A stretch of 36,832 nucleotides of DNA from Candidatus Abyssobacteria bacterium SURF_17 (GTDB lineage Bacteria > Abyssobacteria > SURF-5): contig QZKI01000052.1 of assembly GCA_003598055.1 (NCBI GenBank), positions 1-36,832 on the forward strand. The letters run 5' to 3'. The notes beneath the pieces are model-generated. The model worked only from the letters and a program-made list of their open reading frames with translations. It was not told the origin of the DNA and searched no databases. Position numbers and translations under genes: made by a program. This document shows positions 8,760 through 18,812 of the stretch, piece after piece (the stretch's first letter is position 1; every line of letters starts with the position of its first letter).

Positions 8760-8761
8760 TT

Positions 8762-8791
8762 ATTATAGATTGGAGTGAGAACAAAAGTCAA
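8762..8791 (-). promoter_or_regulatory. Sigma-70-type promoter upstream of rny
   Basis: On the minus strand TTGACT (8791-8786) and TATAAT (8767-8762) are separated by 18 bases, nearly full consensus. Transcription would begin near 8755, about 200 bases before the rny start codon, so a long leader or separate RNA is produced. Confidence 0.75.
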
Positions 8792-8819
8792 GGACAGTAA
8801 GGCCGGTTACCGCAGTGAT

Positions 8820-9237
8820 CAATGCAACTTGCCTGCCATCAATAAGTTAAACGCTGGCTCAGCTATGAATTCCCGTTCATCCACCACAATGGCAAACTTT
8901 CCGCTGCGCAAATGCGGCAAATGAATCTGTCCCGCGATTCGAAATATGAAGCATATTCTTGCAGGGCCGGCCCCATGCGACGCCGCTACAATTGCGGGAG
9001 ATTCTCGCATGAGATTAAAATATCCATCATCTCTCTCGGGTACCCACTCATGCGGACACGAGGACATCCAGCGCCAATTGTCTCACGCTCCTGAATTCTC
9101 TCGTCCGAGCCCTTGTGGCTGTATCACAGTTGGTAACTCCGTCCTCGAATCTTGTGCAGGCCGAACATCTAAACCACGTGAACCTCCACAAGTGCGCTCG
9201 GATTCAATTACCTTTCCATTTAGGCGCAAGTTCGCTA
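8820..9237. other. Divergent intergenic region, no gene recognised
   Basis: About 420 bases between the rny-side promoter and the rimO promoter. Open frames on both strands exist (for example 82 codons on the minus strand, 8819-9067) but have no ribosome binding site and no recognisable family. A short inverted repeat (AATATG/CATATT, near 8943) is the only structure seen. No tRNA or riboswitch was recognised. Confidence 0.4.
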
Positions 9238-9266
9238 TTGAATTATTCGTGAACGAAAGCTATAGT
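9238..9266 (+). promoter_or_regulatory. Promoter of the rimO-dnaE run
   Basis: TTGAAT (9238-9243) and TATAGT (9261-9266) with an optimal 17-base spacer lie 48 bases before the rimO start codon. It is the only good promoter seen before the five-gene run that follows. Confidence 0.7.
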
Positions 9267-9313
9267 GTAATGACAAATATGCGTTTGTTCGATGCTGAAG
9301 GGTTGATGATGCC

Positions 9314-10645
9314 GTGAGCACGAAAATATGGATAGAAAGCTTGGGATGCGCGAAGAATCAGGTCGATTCCGAGGTCATGCTGGGCTTTCTTGGTAATGCG
9401 GGGTTCCAACTCGCCGACCGCCCGGAAGTGGCGGATCTCATCATCGTAAACACCTGCGGGTTCATAGAATCCGCGGCCGAAGAGTCGGTCGATATAATCC
9501 TGGAGATGGCGGATCTGAGGAAGGGGGGCGCGTGCAGGGGATTGATTGTCGCCGGTTGCCTCTATCAACGATACGGCGACGGACTCCGCAAAGAAATGCC
9601 CGAGGTAGATGCCTTTGTGGGATGCGGCGCGCTGAAAACAATCGCCAAGGTCTCGCGGGATGTGCTCGACGGGGCAAAACTTGTCGCGGCAGGGCCGCCC
9701 GACTACCTCTACGACCATCGAACGCCGCGGGCGCCTCTCAAAGGAACCGCTTCGGTCTATGTGAAAATTGCCGAGGGATGCGACAACCGGTGCACATACT
9801 GCACGATTCCATCAATACGCGGACGGTACCGCAGCCGCTCGGTTGAATCAGTGGTGAAAGAGACGCGGGAGTTGGTCCGGCGGGGAGCGAAGGAAATAAA
9901 CCTTGTCGCCCAAGACACGACATACTTTGGCGTGCCGGAAACCGGCGACGAACAACTCACACAGCTTCTCCGTCAGCTTGACGGCATACGAGGGAAGAAG
10001 TGGGTGCGTTTGCTGTACCTGCACCCGGCTCGTGTCACAAACGCAGTTGCTCGCGCTATTGACGATTCGCGTTCGGTATGCCATTATGTTGATGTTCCGA
10101 TTCAGCACATATGTGATACCATCCTGCACGCTATGGGACGTAGGTGTACCTCGGACGATATTCGAAGGGCAATCGATATTCTTCGGGCCGAAATCGACGA
10201 TGTCGCGCTTCGAACAACCCTCATGGTAGGGTTCCCCGGCGAAACCGACAGGCATTTCGAAAAAATGCTGGAGTTCGTGCGGGAAGTGAAGTTTGACAGA
10301 CTGGGCGCGTTCATGTATTCGCGCGAACAGGGAACTGCTGCCGCTCGGTTGCGACGACACGTGCCGCGCGAGGTCAAAGAGGAGCGGTACGAGGCGCTCA
10401 TGCAAGAGCAATTAACGATTTCAGACGCACTCAATCGTTCGCATATCGGCACAATCATGGAAGTTTTTGTGGAGAGCGTGGATGAATCCTTGCCAAACAC
10501 GGTCATTGGGCGGACATATCGGGATGCTCCTGAGGTGGATGGCTTTGTAAGGGTCTCCTGTAAGATTACGCCCCCTGTGGGGGAATTCATTCAGGCGAGG
10601 ATAACCGCACCCCACGGTCATGACCTTGAAGGGAAAATGTTATGA
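9314..10645 (+). CDS. rimO: Ribosomal protein S12 methylthiotransferase RimO
   Basis: A 443-residue radical SAM methylthiotransferase that adds a methylthio group to an aspartate of ribosomal protein S12. The N-terminal UPF0004 domain has the three cluster cysteines (Cys11 in SLGCAKNQVD, Cys48 in NTCGF, Cys82 in AGCLYQ). The radical SAM cluster is Cys156-x3-Cys160-x2-Cys163 (GCDNRCTYC). A C-terminal TRAM-type domain follows from about 375. The SLGCAKNQVDSE signature separates RimO from the tRNA enzyme MiaB. It starts with GTG at 9314, with a weak GAAGGG about 11 bases upstream. The next gene overlaps its 3' end by 4 bases. Confidence 0.95.
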   Translation: MSTKIWIESLGCAKNQVDSEVMLGFLGNAGFQLADRPEVADLIIVNTCGFIESAAEESVDIILEMADLRKGGACRGLIVAGCLYQRYGDGLRKEMPEVDAFVGCGALKTIAKVSRDVLDGAKLVAAGPPDYLYDHRTPRAPLKGTASVYVKIAEGCDNRCTYCTIPSIRGRYRSRSVESVVKETRELVRRGAKEINLVAQDTTYFGVPETGDEQLTQLLRQLDGIRGKKWVRLLYLHPARVTNAVARAIDDSRSVCHYVDVPIQHICDTILHAMGRRCTSDDIRRAIDILRAEIDDVALRTTLMVGFPGETDRHFEKMLEFVREVKFDRLGAFMYSREQGTAAARLRRHVPREVKEERYEALMQEQLTISDALNRSHIGTIMEVFVESVDESLPNTVIGRTYRDAPEVDGFVRVSCKITPPVGEFIQARITAPHGHDLEGKML

Positions 10646-11256
10646 GCACGATAAATCTTCCAAACAAGCTGACACTGCTACGCATGGCGCTGGTTCCACT
10701 GTTCCTGGCGTTCCTATCAGTGGACAGTGTCTATTCACATTCGCTTGCGCTCGTCACGTTCGTCGTTGCCGCCATAACCGACTATTATGACGGCAAGATT
10801 GCACGAGCACGCTCCTTGGAGACGGATTTCGGCCGGCTCATGGACCCGCTTGCCGACAAGATACTCATCTCGGCGGCGTTCATCTATTTTGTCGGCTCAT
10901 ACCCCCGAATACCTGCATGGATCGTCACGATCATCATTGCGCGCGAATTTGCCGTGTCCGGCATCAGGATGCTGGCGGCCTCGAAGGGGAAGATTGTCGC
11001 AGCCGACAAGGCAGGCAAGCTGAAGACCATAAGTCAGTTGACGGTAATCATCGCCATCCTGAACGTCATCGTATCGAAGAAGGTATTCCCTTCGCTCATT
11101 TCGTATTGGGACACCATAGAACTCTGGGCGTATCGCGGGATCGCTATTCTGGTTGTTCTCACTCTTGTCCTGACGGTGTTGTCCGGTTACAATTACTTGC
11201 GTGCAAACAGGCATCTTTTCTGGGAATCCCTCCGGACACCGAGCGCGGCCACCTGA
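10642..11256 (+). CDS. pgsA: CDP-diacylglycerol-glycerol-3-phosphate 3-phosphatidyltransferase
   Basis: A 204-residue integral membrane enzyme making phosphatidylglycerol phosphate from CDP-diacylglycerol and glycerol 3-phosphate. The CDP-alcohol phosphotransferase signature D-G-x2-A-R-x8-G-x3-D-x3-D is complete (Asp50, Gly51, Ala54, Arg55, Gly64, Asp68, Asp72). The N-terminal NLPNKLTLLRM and the internal REFAVSGIRMLAA segment are typical of PgsA as opposed to other family members. Its ATG overlaps the rimO stop, so the two are translationally coupled, and pgpA, encoding the next enzyme of the pathway, follows 19 bases later. Confidence 0.95.
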   Translation: MSTINLPNKLTLLRMALVPLFLAFLSVDSVYSHSLALVTFVVAAITDYYDGKIARARSLETDFGRLMDPLADKILISAAFIYFVGSYPRIPAWIVTIIIAREFAVSGIRMLAASKGKIVAADKAGKLKTISQLTVIIAILNVIVSKKVFPSLISYWDTIELWAYRGIAILVVLTLVLTVLSGYNYLRANRHLFWESLRTPSAAT

Positions 11257-11275
11257 GTCAGAGCGAGAACACCTG

Positions 11276-11773
11276 ATGAAAGAGCGGACTTCAACGACAT
11301 GGGCGGCGCGTGGGTGGACGGATATTCTAATCGTTGGCTTCGCCTCCGCGCTTTACATCGGCTTTGCGCCCGTTGCCTCAGGCACTTTTGGAAGCCTGCC
11401 CGCCTTGCTCGTTGCGTTGTGGCTGGGTCATAGGCCGGTTCATCTTTTGCTGCTCGCGGCTCTGCTGTTCATACTTGGGGTTGCGGCGGCGGGCAAGACG
11501 GAACGAATCCTCGACAAACACGACCCGTCTGAAGTTGTGATAGATGAATTTGTCGGCATGCTCATTGCCTTCGCGTGGCTGCCGATAACCTGGCATTCAG
11601 CGGCCCTGGCGTTTGTGCTTTACAGGGCATTCGATGTGTTCAAGCCTTTTCCGGCCCGCCAGTGCGAAAGCATTGAAGGCGGCCTCGGAATCATGGCCGA
11701 CGACATCGTGGCCGGAGTATATGCGAATCTGGCAGCCCATGCCCTTATACTTGCCTTTTCCTGGATATCATGA
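11276..11773 (+). CDS. pgpA: Phosphatidylglycerophosphatase A
   Basis: A 165-residue membrane phosphatase that removes the phosphate from phosphatidylglycerol phosphate, the step after PgsA. PgpA motifs are present: GTFGS (36-40), VIDEFVGM (88-95) with its acidic pair, YRAFDVFKP (116-124) and GIMADDIVAGVYANL (138-152). I start it at the ATG at 11276; an in-frame extension back to 11201 would run into pgsA and adds a non-family sequence. Together with pgsA it makes a two-step phosphatidylglycerol module. Confidence 0.92.
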   Translation: MKERTSTTWAARGWTDILIVGFASALYIGFAPVASGTFGSLPALLVALWLGHRPVHLLLLAALLFILGVAAAGKTERILDKHDPSEVVIDEFVGMLIAFAWLPITWHSAALAFVLYRAFDVFKPFPARQCESIEGGLGIMADDIVAGVYANLAAHALILAFSWIS

Positions 11774-12336
11774 GATGGTATGCCATTGTGAAGCCAGAGC
11801 GTGAAATCGGCGTTGTGCTCAAACGGCTTGGACTGTCACTGGCAGTGGCCGAATCGTGCACCGGCGGACTGATTTCCCACCGAATAACCAATGTGCCGGG
11901 AAGTTCCAACTACTTTGAGCGTGGCTTTGTCGTGTACAGCAATTTCTCTAAGACGGAGTTGCTAGGCGTCGGTCAACGAACACTTGAGCGCCACGGAGCC
12001 GTAAGCAAAGAGGTCGCTCGACAGATGGCACTGGGCGCAAGAAGGGCCGCGGGCACAGACTTTGCCACCGGCGTGACAGGAATAGCCGGTCCTGTCTCCG
12101 ACGAATCGCACAAACCTGTGGGCCTCGTGTATGTCGCGGTTTGCGGTCCCGATGGGCCGGTTTGGGTCAGGAAGCACCATTTCAAAGGAACACGACTGCA
12201 GATAAAGAAGCAGAGCGCCCATGCGGCGCTTTCGCTTCTGCTGCATTTGCTCGGACACTGGGAACGAACGAAAACGCCGGGCCGTCAGCGCCGGCCTCAA
12301 AAAGGCGATAGCGTAGGACGCCGGCAAACAGGGTAA
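11770..12336 (+). CDS. pncC: Nicotinamide-nucleotide amidohydrolase (CinA C-terminal domain family)
   Basis: A 188-residue stand-alone CinA C-terminal domain. AESCTGGLIS (27-36) contains the catalytic Ser29, and GVTGIAGP (101-108) and KPVGLVYVA (115-123) complete the family signature. The enzyme deamidates NMN to nicotinate mononucleotide in NAD recycling. The N-terminal COG1058 domain of full-length CinA is missing, as in many PncC proteins. The last 30 residues (RTKTPGRQRRPQ...) are basic and low-complexity, beyond the usual end of about 160 residues. Its ATG overlaps the pgpA stop by 4 bases. Confidence 0.92.
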   Translation: MRWYAIVKPEREIGVVLKRLGLSLAVAESCTGGLISHRITNVPGSSNYFERGFVVYSNFSKTELLGVGQRTLERHGAVSKEVARQMALGARRAAGTDFATGVTGIAGPVSDESHKPVGLVYVAVCGPDGPVWVRKHHFKGTRLQIKKQSAHAALSLLLHLLGHWERTKTPGRQRRPQKGDSVGRRQTG

Positions 12337-12364
12337 AGCAGAAACACGGAAAGGCAGTATCGAG

Positions 12365-15300
12365 GTGCGTCACTCCGAATTTGTACACCTGCATGTTCAT
12401 ACTGAATACAGTCTGCTCGACGGCGCGTGCAAGGTCGATAAACTGATGGAGCGCCTCGCTGAATACAAGATGCCCGCCGCCGCAATCACGGACCACGGCA
12501 ATATGTTTGGAGTAATAGATTTCTGCAAGTCCGCTCAGAAACGCGGCATCAAGCCGATTGTCGGCTCGGAATTATATGTGGCCAAGGGGAGCCGATTCGA
12601 CCGTAAGTCATCGGAGAAGACGAGGGACTATCATCACCTCACTGTGTTGGTAAAGGATGAACGGGGCTACAAGAACCTTATGTATTTGTCAACGGTGAGC
12701 TACCGCGAGGGCTTTTACTACAAGCCGCGCGTTGATAAGCAGATTCTCGCCGCCCACTCCGAAGGACTGATGGCGCTGAGCGGTTGTCTGGAAGGGGAGC
12801 CCGCCAGTTTGCTCTTGCAGGGGAAACGGCCGCAAGCCCGGGCGGTTGTGAAAGAATATCAGGACATATTCGGCTCTGAGAATTATTTTCTCGAAATCCA
12901 GGATAATGGGTTGAGCGACCAACACAGAATCATCCCGGAACTGGTGGAGTTGGCGGGGCACACGCGCGCGGGAATTGTCGCAACGAATGACGTCCACTAT
13001 GTGGATAAGAGCGATGCTCTTGCGCAAGACGTGCTCATGTCTATCCAGACGAACACCACCATCAAAGACCCGAACCGACTCCATTTCGGAACGCAGGAGT
13101 TCTATTTGAAGAAGCCCGAGGAGATGTCCTCCCTGTTCTCTGAGCTTCCTGACGCGATCCGGAATACCTTGGAAATCGCTGAACGCTGCAACTATCGACC
13201 CGTAGCGACGGCTGCCCAGCTTCCCCATTTCGACGTTCCTGAAGGAATTACCGCGGATGCATACCTCCGCACGCTGTGTGAAACGGGACTCAATCAGCGA
13301 TATTCCAAGGTCGCCTCTCCGATTCGTGAACGGCTCGAAATGGAGCTCGATGTCATCTCGAGGATGGGATACTCCGGCTACTTTCTCATTGTTTCGGATT
13401 TCGTCCGGTTCGCTCGCTCGAAAAGGATACCCGTCGGGCCGGGGCGCGGCTCGGCGGCCGGAAGCCTCGTTGCATATCTGCTGGGCATAACGAACCTCGA
13501 CCCGCTCAAACACGGCCTGTTGTTCGAGCGCTTTCTGAATCCGGACAGAGTGACGCTGCCGGATATCGATATTGATTTCTGCTATGAGCGTCGGGGAGAA
13601 ATCATCAGCTACGTCATTGAGAAGTATCATAAGGATAACGTTGCCCAGATAATCACGTTCGGCACAATGGCGGCCAAGGCGGCTATTCGAGATGTCGGAC
13701 GCGCGCTCGGCCTGCCGTATGGCCGCGTCGATGAAATAGCGAAGCTGGTGCCGAACGAACTCAATATCACACTCAAGGACGCTATCGCGCGGGTGCCCGA
13801 GCTTCAGGAAAACATCAAGCAGGACCCGGAAGTGGCCCAGCTTCTGGAGATCGCGCAGTCTCTTGAGGGAATCGCTCGCCACGCATCCACGCATGCGGCC
13901 GGCGTCGTCATCTCGCCGAAGCCGATATTCGAGTTTGCCCCCCTCTACCAGAGCAGCGCGGGCGACGTAACAACGCAGTATTCAATGACCAATCTTGAGG
14001 AAATCGGTCTGCTGAAGATGGATTTCCTCGGGCTAAAGACACTCACCGTCATCGACCAAACCATTTCGCTTGTCAAACAGTTGCGTGGCGAGCACATGGA
14101 TATCGACACTATTGCTCTCGATGACCCTGCGACCTATGGACTCCTGAACAACGCCCACACCCTTGGAGTGTTTCAACTGGAAAGTGCGGGCATGCGCGAC
14201 CTTGCGCGCAAGGTCGGCGTTTCGAACTTCGATGAACTCCAGGCTCTCGTGGCGCTGTTTCGTCCCGGGCCGATGCACATGCTGCCGGAGTATATCAAGC
14301 GGAAACATGGAGAAATACCCATCGAGTATGATGCGCCCGCCCTCGAACCGATACTCAAAGAAACATACGGTGTCATGCTTTACCAGGAACAGGTGATGAA
14401 GATAGCGAGCGCAGTCGGCGGTTTTTCCCTGAGCGAGGCCGACATCCTGCGCAAGGCTATGGGTAAAAAGGACCCGGCAGTCATGGAACGCAATCGAGAG
14501 GCGTTCATAACCGGGGCCGCCAAGAACGGAATATCCCGTGAGACCGCAGAGCAAATCTACAAGAAAATGGCTCAGTTTGCCGGATATGGTTTCAATAAGT
14601 CACACAGTGCGGCCTATGCATTGATCGCATACCAAACGGCTTATCTCAAGGCGAATTACCCCGTCGAGTACATGGCGGCGCTGCTCAGCAGCGAAATGGG
14701 GAATACTCCTAAGCTCGCCGCCTACATCGATGAATGTCGCCGGATGAATATCCCCGTGCTTCCCCCCGACGTCAACCTGAGCGAACTCAAATTCGCCGTC
14801 GATAACGGCCGGATCCGGTTCGGCCTGGGGGCCGTGAAAAATGTCGGCGAGAATACCATCAAGACAATTATCGAAGAACGCGCGAAAGAGGGGACATTTA
14901 ATTCACTGTTCGACTTCTGCGCGCGTGTGGACAGCCGCGCCGTGAACAAGCGCGTGATTGAGAGCCTCGTGAAATGCGGCGCCTTTGATACGTTCGGCGT
15001 CGCGAGAAGCCGACTCTTTGCCGCGATTGACCTCGCGCTCGAGCAGGGCCAGGCGGCGCAACGCGACCGAGAGATGGGACAGGCGCATTTATTTGACATG
15101 GTTGATGGGGGAGAAACGCTCGGGGCGGTTCGGTATCCCGATGCCGAGGACTGGCCCGATTTCAAGCGGCTGAAACATGAGAAGGAAGTCCTCGGCCTTT
15201 TCATCTCCGGGCACCCGCTTGCAAAATGCGAGCAGACACTGCGCAATCTTGCAACCGCGAGCTCGACGGAGCTTCCCAACACGAAAGAGGGCGAGTCCGT

Positions 15301-15835
15301 CGTCGTCGGGGGAATAGTCGCCAAACTCAAGACATACGTGCCGAAGAGAAAACAGGAGCGCATGGCATTTGTTACGATCGAGGACGCTGACGGCTTCATG
15401 GAAGTCGTTGTCTTCTCCGATTTGTTCAGCAAAACCTCAATGTTATTGCATGAGGATTCGCTCATCATGGCGACAGGAAGGGTCAGCTACCGTGATAGCG
15501 AGGCGAAGATTATCGCCGAGGACATCGTGCCCATCGAAAAGGCCGAGGAAAGGTTTGCACGAGCCGTCCACATAAAACTCATGACCGCTGGCATGGAGGA
15601 GAGAACGCTGGAGGAGTTGGCGGGAATAGTGACGAAAAACAAGGGCGATTGCAAGCTCTTTCTCCATTGCGTCATGCCAGAGCATCATGAGGTGGTAGTC
15701 GAGTCATCATCGGGCAGCGGTCTTAAAGCATCTCCTCGCGTGAAGGAGCTTGTAGAAGCGCTGATGGGAGAGGGCACAGTCTGGTTCAGCGCACGCTCAA
15801 ACGCAAACCGTCTGACCGGTTCTCCCGAAAGGTAG
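12365..15835 (+). CDS. dnaE: DNA polymerase III alpha subunit
   Basis: A 1156-residue replicative polymerase of the DnaE1 type. In order: an N-terminal PHP domain ([13 protein letters not shown] from residue 8, ITDHGN near 42), a palm domain with [10 protein letters not shown] near 358-367 and the catalytic aspartates of PDIDIDF (Asp400, Asp402) plus Asp553 in LLKMDFLG, thumb and fingers, a helix-hairpin-helix region after about residue 780 and an OB-fold region ([14 protein letters not shown], near 975-990). It starts with GTG at 12365; AAGG lies 10 bases upstream. Length agrees with E. coli DnaE (1160). No exonuclease domain is present, so it is not PolC. It lies 28 bases after pncC and is probably the end of the run. 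Confidence 0.97.
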   Translation: MRHSEFVHLHVHTEYSLLDGACKVDKLMERLAEYKMPAAAITDHGNMFGVIDFCKSAQKRGIKPIVGSELYVAKGSRFDRKSSEKTRDYHHLTVLVKDERGYKNLMYLSTVSYREGFYYKPRVDKQILAAHSEGLMALSGCLEGEPASLLLQGKRPQARAVVKEYQDIFGSENYFLEIQDNGLSDQHRIIPELVELAGHTRAGIVATNDVHYVDKSDALAQDVLMSIQTNTTIKDPNRLHFGTQEFYLKKPEEMSSLFSELPDAIRNTLEIAERCNYRPVATAAQLPHFDVPEGITADAYLRTLCETGLNQRYSKVASPIRERLEMELDVISRMGYSGYFLIVSDFVRFARSKRIPVGPGRGSAAGSLVAYLLGITNLDPLKHGLLFERFLNPDRVTLPDIDIDFCYERRGEIISYVIEKYHKDNVAQIITFGTMAAKAAIRDVGRALGLPYGRVDEIAKLVPNELNITLKDAIARVPELQENIKQDPEVAQLLEIAQSLEGIARHASTHAAGVVISPKPIFEFAPLYQSSAGDVTTQYSMTNLEEIGLLKMDFLGLKTLTVIDQTISLVKQLRGEHMDIDTIALDDPATYGLLNNAHTLGVFQLESAGMRDLARKVGVSNFDELQALVALFRPGPMHMLPEYIKRKHGEIPIEYDAPALEPILKETYGVMLYQEQVMKIASAVGGFSLSEADILRKAMGKKDPAVMERNREAFITGAAKNGISRETAEQIYKKMAQFAGYGFNKSHSAAYALIAYQTAYLKANYPVEYMAALLSSEMGNTPKLAAYIDECRRMNIPVLPPDVNLSELKFAVDNGRIRFGLGAVKNVGENTIKTIIEERAKEGTFNSLFDFCARVDSRAVNKRVIESLVKCGAFDTFGVARSRLFAAIDLALEQGQAAQRDREMGQAHLFDMVDGGETLGAVRYPDAEDWPDFKRLKHEKEVLGLFISGHPLAKCEQTLRNLATASSTELPNTKEGESVVVGGIVAKLKTYVPKRKQERMAFVTIEDADGFMEVVVFSDLFSKTSMLLHEDSLIMATGRVSYRDSEAKIIAEDIVPIEKAEERFARAVHIKLMTAGMEERTLEELAGIVTKNKGDCKLFLHCVMPEHHEVVVESSSGSGLKASPRVKELVEALMGEGTVWFSARSNANRLTGSPER

Positions 15836-16013
15836 TGATACTTAGGAAAGCGCTTTTGAATAGCAAATACACCCGCAATGCTGCAGAGTATAGCATCGTG
15901 GATTCGCAGCGAGAACAATCGGCTGCCTCAGGTCCGACATGCGCCTGAGCTAAGCAGAGGCGGGTCTTCCTCAAGGAGCACGTAAGCATAGAGGCTAGAG
16001 AAAGGACATCACT

Positions 16014-17696
16014 ATGCGTAACAGTGTGACCTGTTGCTGCCTGTCGCTGATGCTCCTTGCCGTCCCGGTCGGCGACTGTCTCGCTGAAGAGTACCACATG
16101 CTCGACACGGAAGAGGCATTCACGCTCGGAAGGGGAAATCTGCAAACTGACATCGAGTTTGGGGTCACAAAACAGCCTGATGCTTCCGAATTATACAATA
16201 TTCCGCGCGTGCGGGTCACGTATGGCCTGAGCGACCGGGCGGACCTTACGTTCGAGTATGAATACCTTGCAGTGGACAATACCGATTTTGTTGTCTATGA
16301 CTCGGGGACTGTGAAAACCGACCACGACGAGGTCGGCACGGGTGACCTTCGCATAAAGTTGAAGGTTGTCCCCTATGAGTTTGATTTTCATAAGATGGGA
16401 TTCCAGTTCGTGACCAAGCTCCCTAATGCCAGTCAAAGCAGCGGACTCGGTACAAACGAGACAGACTTCACCTGGCAAGTCCTTTTCTCAAGCGATTGGG
16501 GTCGATTGAAGACCCATCTCAACGCAGGCATGGCTGTTCTCGGAGACCCGGCGCGGAACAGCGACCAGAATGATTTCTTTCTATGGGGCCTCGGAGGCGA
16601 ATACACGCTCACAGATTCGCTCACATTAATGGGAGAACTTGAAGGCTCGACGGCAGGCGAGAACGAGGTGAAGGGATTTACTGAGAACATTGCCGAGAAT
16701 TCAGAGGGCATGGCGCGCGCACGCGCACGGTTGGCGCTCACGGGCCCGGTCGGTGATTGGCGCTGGGGATTGAGCGGGTTCAAAGGATTGAACAGCCATA
16801 CAGAAGATTGGGGCATTCAGGTCGGCTTGAGCAAGAGATGGGAGGTCGGCAGTCCTGATGCGGATGCGCAGCCACCGCGCCGAGAGGGTTCCACCCATGA
16901 ATCGTACTTCAATCCGATGAAAACCGAGGAAGCCTACACCATCGGAGAGCGGAATTTTCGGGGCGAGGCATCTCTCGGCTACGTCAACCAGGTCGACGAG
17001 TCCGACCTCTACATTCTGCCCGACCTCACCTTGGGTTGGGGTATCGGCCAGTGGGCTGACGTCGAGTTTGAATTCCAGTATTTGAAGGTCAAAGATACAG
17101 TGCGCTTTCAGGAGGACGGAAGTGTTGAAAAAGACAGTGTGGACGATGATGGGGTGGGCGATGTGAGAGTCAAATTCAAGGCCTCACCGCTTGAAACTCA
17201 ATATGGAAAATTGGGCGCCCAGTTCGTCACGAAAGTGCCAAGTGCGGACAACAAGGATACGCTCGGCACCGATGAAGCCGATTTTCTGGCACGGCTGCTC
17301 TTCTCGACCGACTGGTCACGGTTCTTCGGTGATTCTGCACTGGGCCGGCTGAAGACCCACATCAACGCTGGAATTGCACTACAGGGCGATCCCTACGAAC
17401 TCGGCAGACAGGATGATTTCTTCATTTGGGGAATCCTCGCCGAGTATGAACTCATGCCGGCGCTCGTCGTATGGACGGAAGTTGAAGGGTCCACCAACGG
17501 CAAGTCCAGCCATAACATCTCCGAGGGCGACTTCGGCAATGCCTATGGCGAAGCGCGACTCGGCCTCAGCGGTCCTCTTCCTGATGTGGGTTTCCTGCAT
17601 GACTGGAAATGGGGGGTTACTGCATCGGCGGGCCTCAATGACAATTCACGCGACTGGACTGCGAGTCTCGGCGTGAGTCATACATGGGGATTGTAG
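16014..17696 (+). CDS. Outer-membrane-barrel-like protein with tandem-duplicated domain
   Basis: A 560-residue secreted protein. Residues 1-24 look like a signal peptide (hydrophobic MLLAVPVG core, cleavage after CLA). The rest is two copies of the same unit, about 32-277 and 304-560, joined by a Pro/Arg-rich linker (281-300). Matching pairs include TEEAFTLGRGNL/TEEAYTIGERNF, GFQFVTKLP/GAQFVTKVP, GRLKTHLNAGMAVLGDP/GRLKTHINAGIALQGDP and NDFFLWGLGGEYTL/DDFFIWGILAEYEL. Alternating hydrophobic strands, aromatic girdles and Asp-rich turns suggest beta-barrels of the PF13557-like 'phenol-degradation MetA pathway' type, but this is by pattern only. The final residue is Leu, not the usual Phe. AAAGGA lies 7 bases before the ATG. 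It is flanked by 178 and 204 bases without genes, so it is probably monocistronic. Confidence 0.75.
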   Translation: MRNSVTCCCLSLMLLAVPVGDCLAEEYHMLDTEEAFTLGRGNLQTDIEFGVTKQPDASELYNIPRVRVTYGLSDRADLTFEYEYLAVDNTDFVVYDSGTVKTDHDEVGTGDLRIKLKVVPYEFDFHKMGFQFVTKLPNASQSSGLGTNETDFTWQVLFSSDWGRLKTHLNAGMAVLGDPARNSDQNDFFLWGLGGEYTLTDSLTLMGELEGSTAGENEVKGFTENIAENSEGMARARARLALTGPVGDWRWGLSGFKGLNSHTEDWGIQVGLSKRWEVGSPDADAQPPRREGSTHESYFNPMKTEEAYTIGERNFRGEASLGYVNQVDESDLYILPDLTLGWGIGQWADVEFEFQYLKVKDTVRFQEDGSVEKDSVDDDGVGDVRVKFKASPLETQYGKLGAQFVTKVPSADNKDTLGTDEADFLARLLFSTDWSRFFGDSALGRLKTHINAGIALQGDPYELGRQDDFFIWGILAEYELMPALVVWTEVEGSTNGKSSHNISEGDFGNAYGEARLGLSGPLPDVGFLHDWKWGVTASAGLNDNSRDWTASLGVSHTWGL

Positions 17697-17807
17697 GCCT
17701 CGTCACGCTGGACCGCAGGCCTGGAGAACCACACAATTGCACGCCTATTCGTTCTTAATGGATGATGAAGTATCTCCCCGTCTCTTTTCCTGCCGCACGA
17801 TTGCTGC

Positions 17808-17836
17808 TTGAGTTTTGCACTCCCTTTCCCTATAAT
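17808..17836 (+). promoter_or_regulatory. Promoter of the LPS block
   Basis: TTGAGT (17808-17813) and a perfect TATAAT (17831-17836) with a 17-base spacer. The predicted start near 17843 lies upstream of the ATG at 17901, which rules out longer reading frames that begin at or before 17835. Confidence 0.7.
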
Positions 17837-17900
17837 GGTGGTCAGAATTATAGTTCCTTTCCGGGTAAGAAGTTACGACATTTCAAATGGTCGGAGGTTA

Positions 17901-18797
17901 ATGAAGGCTGCTCTGCTGGAGCGAATCGCAGCCGCTCTCAAATGGATTTGTGCCCGGCTGTCCCCGGCCTCTTCGGCACGTCTCGGAATAGTTCTGGGAG
18001 ATATCGCGCGCCTCCTCGATAAACGCCGCCGCGAAGTAGCACGCCGGAATCTGCGGATGGCTTTCGGGAACGCGAAGTCCGAGGAAGAGATCAACCAGAT
18101 CATTCGCGGAGTATTCCGCAACATCGGACAGACGGCCGTCGAGTTTCTGCAGATTCCGACACTTACGCTCGACAAGGCCCAGGCGATGATTACTCCCGAC
18201 CACAGAGAACGGCTCGACGAGTGTCTGCGAGCGGGAAGAGGAGTGGTGCTCGTAGCCTCTCACTTCGGGAATTGGGAGCTGATGGCGGCCGCGGGCGCCC
18301 TCGCAGGGTACAAGATATCGGCAGTTGCAAGGCCGCTCGACGACCCCGTCTTGGATAAGATAGTGGGCAAAATCAGGGAATCCTCGGGCCTCGAGGTGCT
18401 TTCACGGCGCACATCTGCGCTTGCGGTCGTGAGGAGATTGAAACGAGACGGAATCGTTGGGATACTCGCCGACCAGAACACTCGAAAGCAAAATATCTTT
18501 GTCGATTTTTTCGGAATAAAGGCGGCCACAACGCCGGGGCCGGCGCTCCTTGCGCTCAGGACGGGCGCTGCTTTGGTGCCCGCATTTATGATGCGGGACG
18601 GTCCTGGCAAACACCGTCTGATTCTCGAAGAACCAATACCCGTTGTCAGGACCGGAAATGAGGAAGCGGATATTATCGCGACTACTCAGAAATGCGTTGA
18701 CGTTCTCGAGCGCTATGTCCGGCAATATCCATCACAATGGCTTTGGGTCCATCGCCGATGGCGTACCCGCCCGCGCGGCGAGAAACCGCTATATTGA
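17901..18797 (+). CDS. Lipid A biosynthesis acyltransferase (LpxL/HtrB family)
   Basis: A 298-residue inner-membrane acyltransferase of the LpxL/LpxM/HtrB family, which adds a secondary acyl chain to lipid A. The catalytic H-x4-E motif is HFGNWE (His121 to Glu126). Later motifs are ADQNTRKQNIFVDFFG, where the family has its second conserved block, and the terminal QYPSQWLWVHRRWRTRP, typical of the family's W-x3-R-W end. I start at the ATG at 17901: GGAGG lies 3 bases upstream and the -10 box of a good promoter lies inside any longer version. Which acyl position is modified cannot be told. First gene of a five-gene envelope block. Confidence 0.9.
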   Translation: MKAALLERIAAALKWICARLSPASSARLGIVLGDIARLLDKRRREVARRNLRMAFGNAKSEEEINQIIRGVFRNIGQTAVEFLQIPTLTLDKAQAMITPDHRERLDECLRAGRGVVLVASHFGNWELMAAAGALAGYKISAVARPLDDPVLDKIVGKIRESSGLEVLSRRTSALAVVRRLKRDGIVGILADQNTRKQNIFVDFFGIKAATTPGPALLALRTGAALVPAFMMRDGPGKHRLILEEPIPVVRTGNEEADIIATTQKCVDVLERYVRQYPSQWLWVHRRWRTRPRGEKPLY

Positions 18798-18812
18798 AAT
18801 ACGGATATTCGG

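Noticed and set aside
8819-9067. 82-codon open frame on the minus strand upstream of rny
   Set aside because: No ribosome binding site, no family resemblance, and it ends just before a strong promoter that would not transcribe it.
12689-13894. 401-codon minus-strand frame inside dnaE
   Set aside because: Antisense shadow of a fully conserved polymerase gene; composition without motifs.
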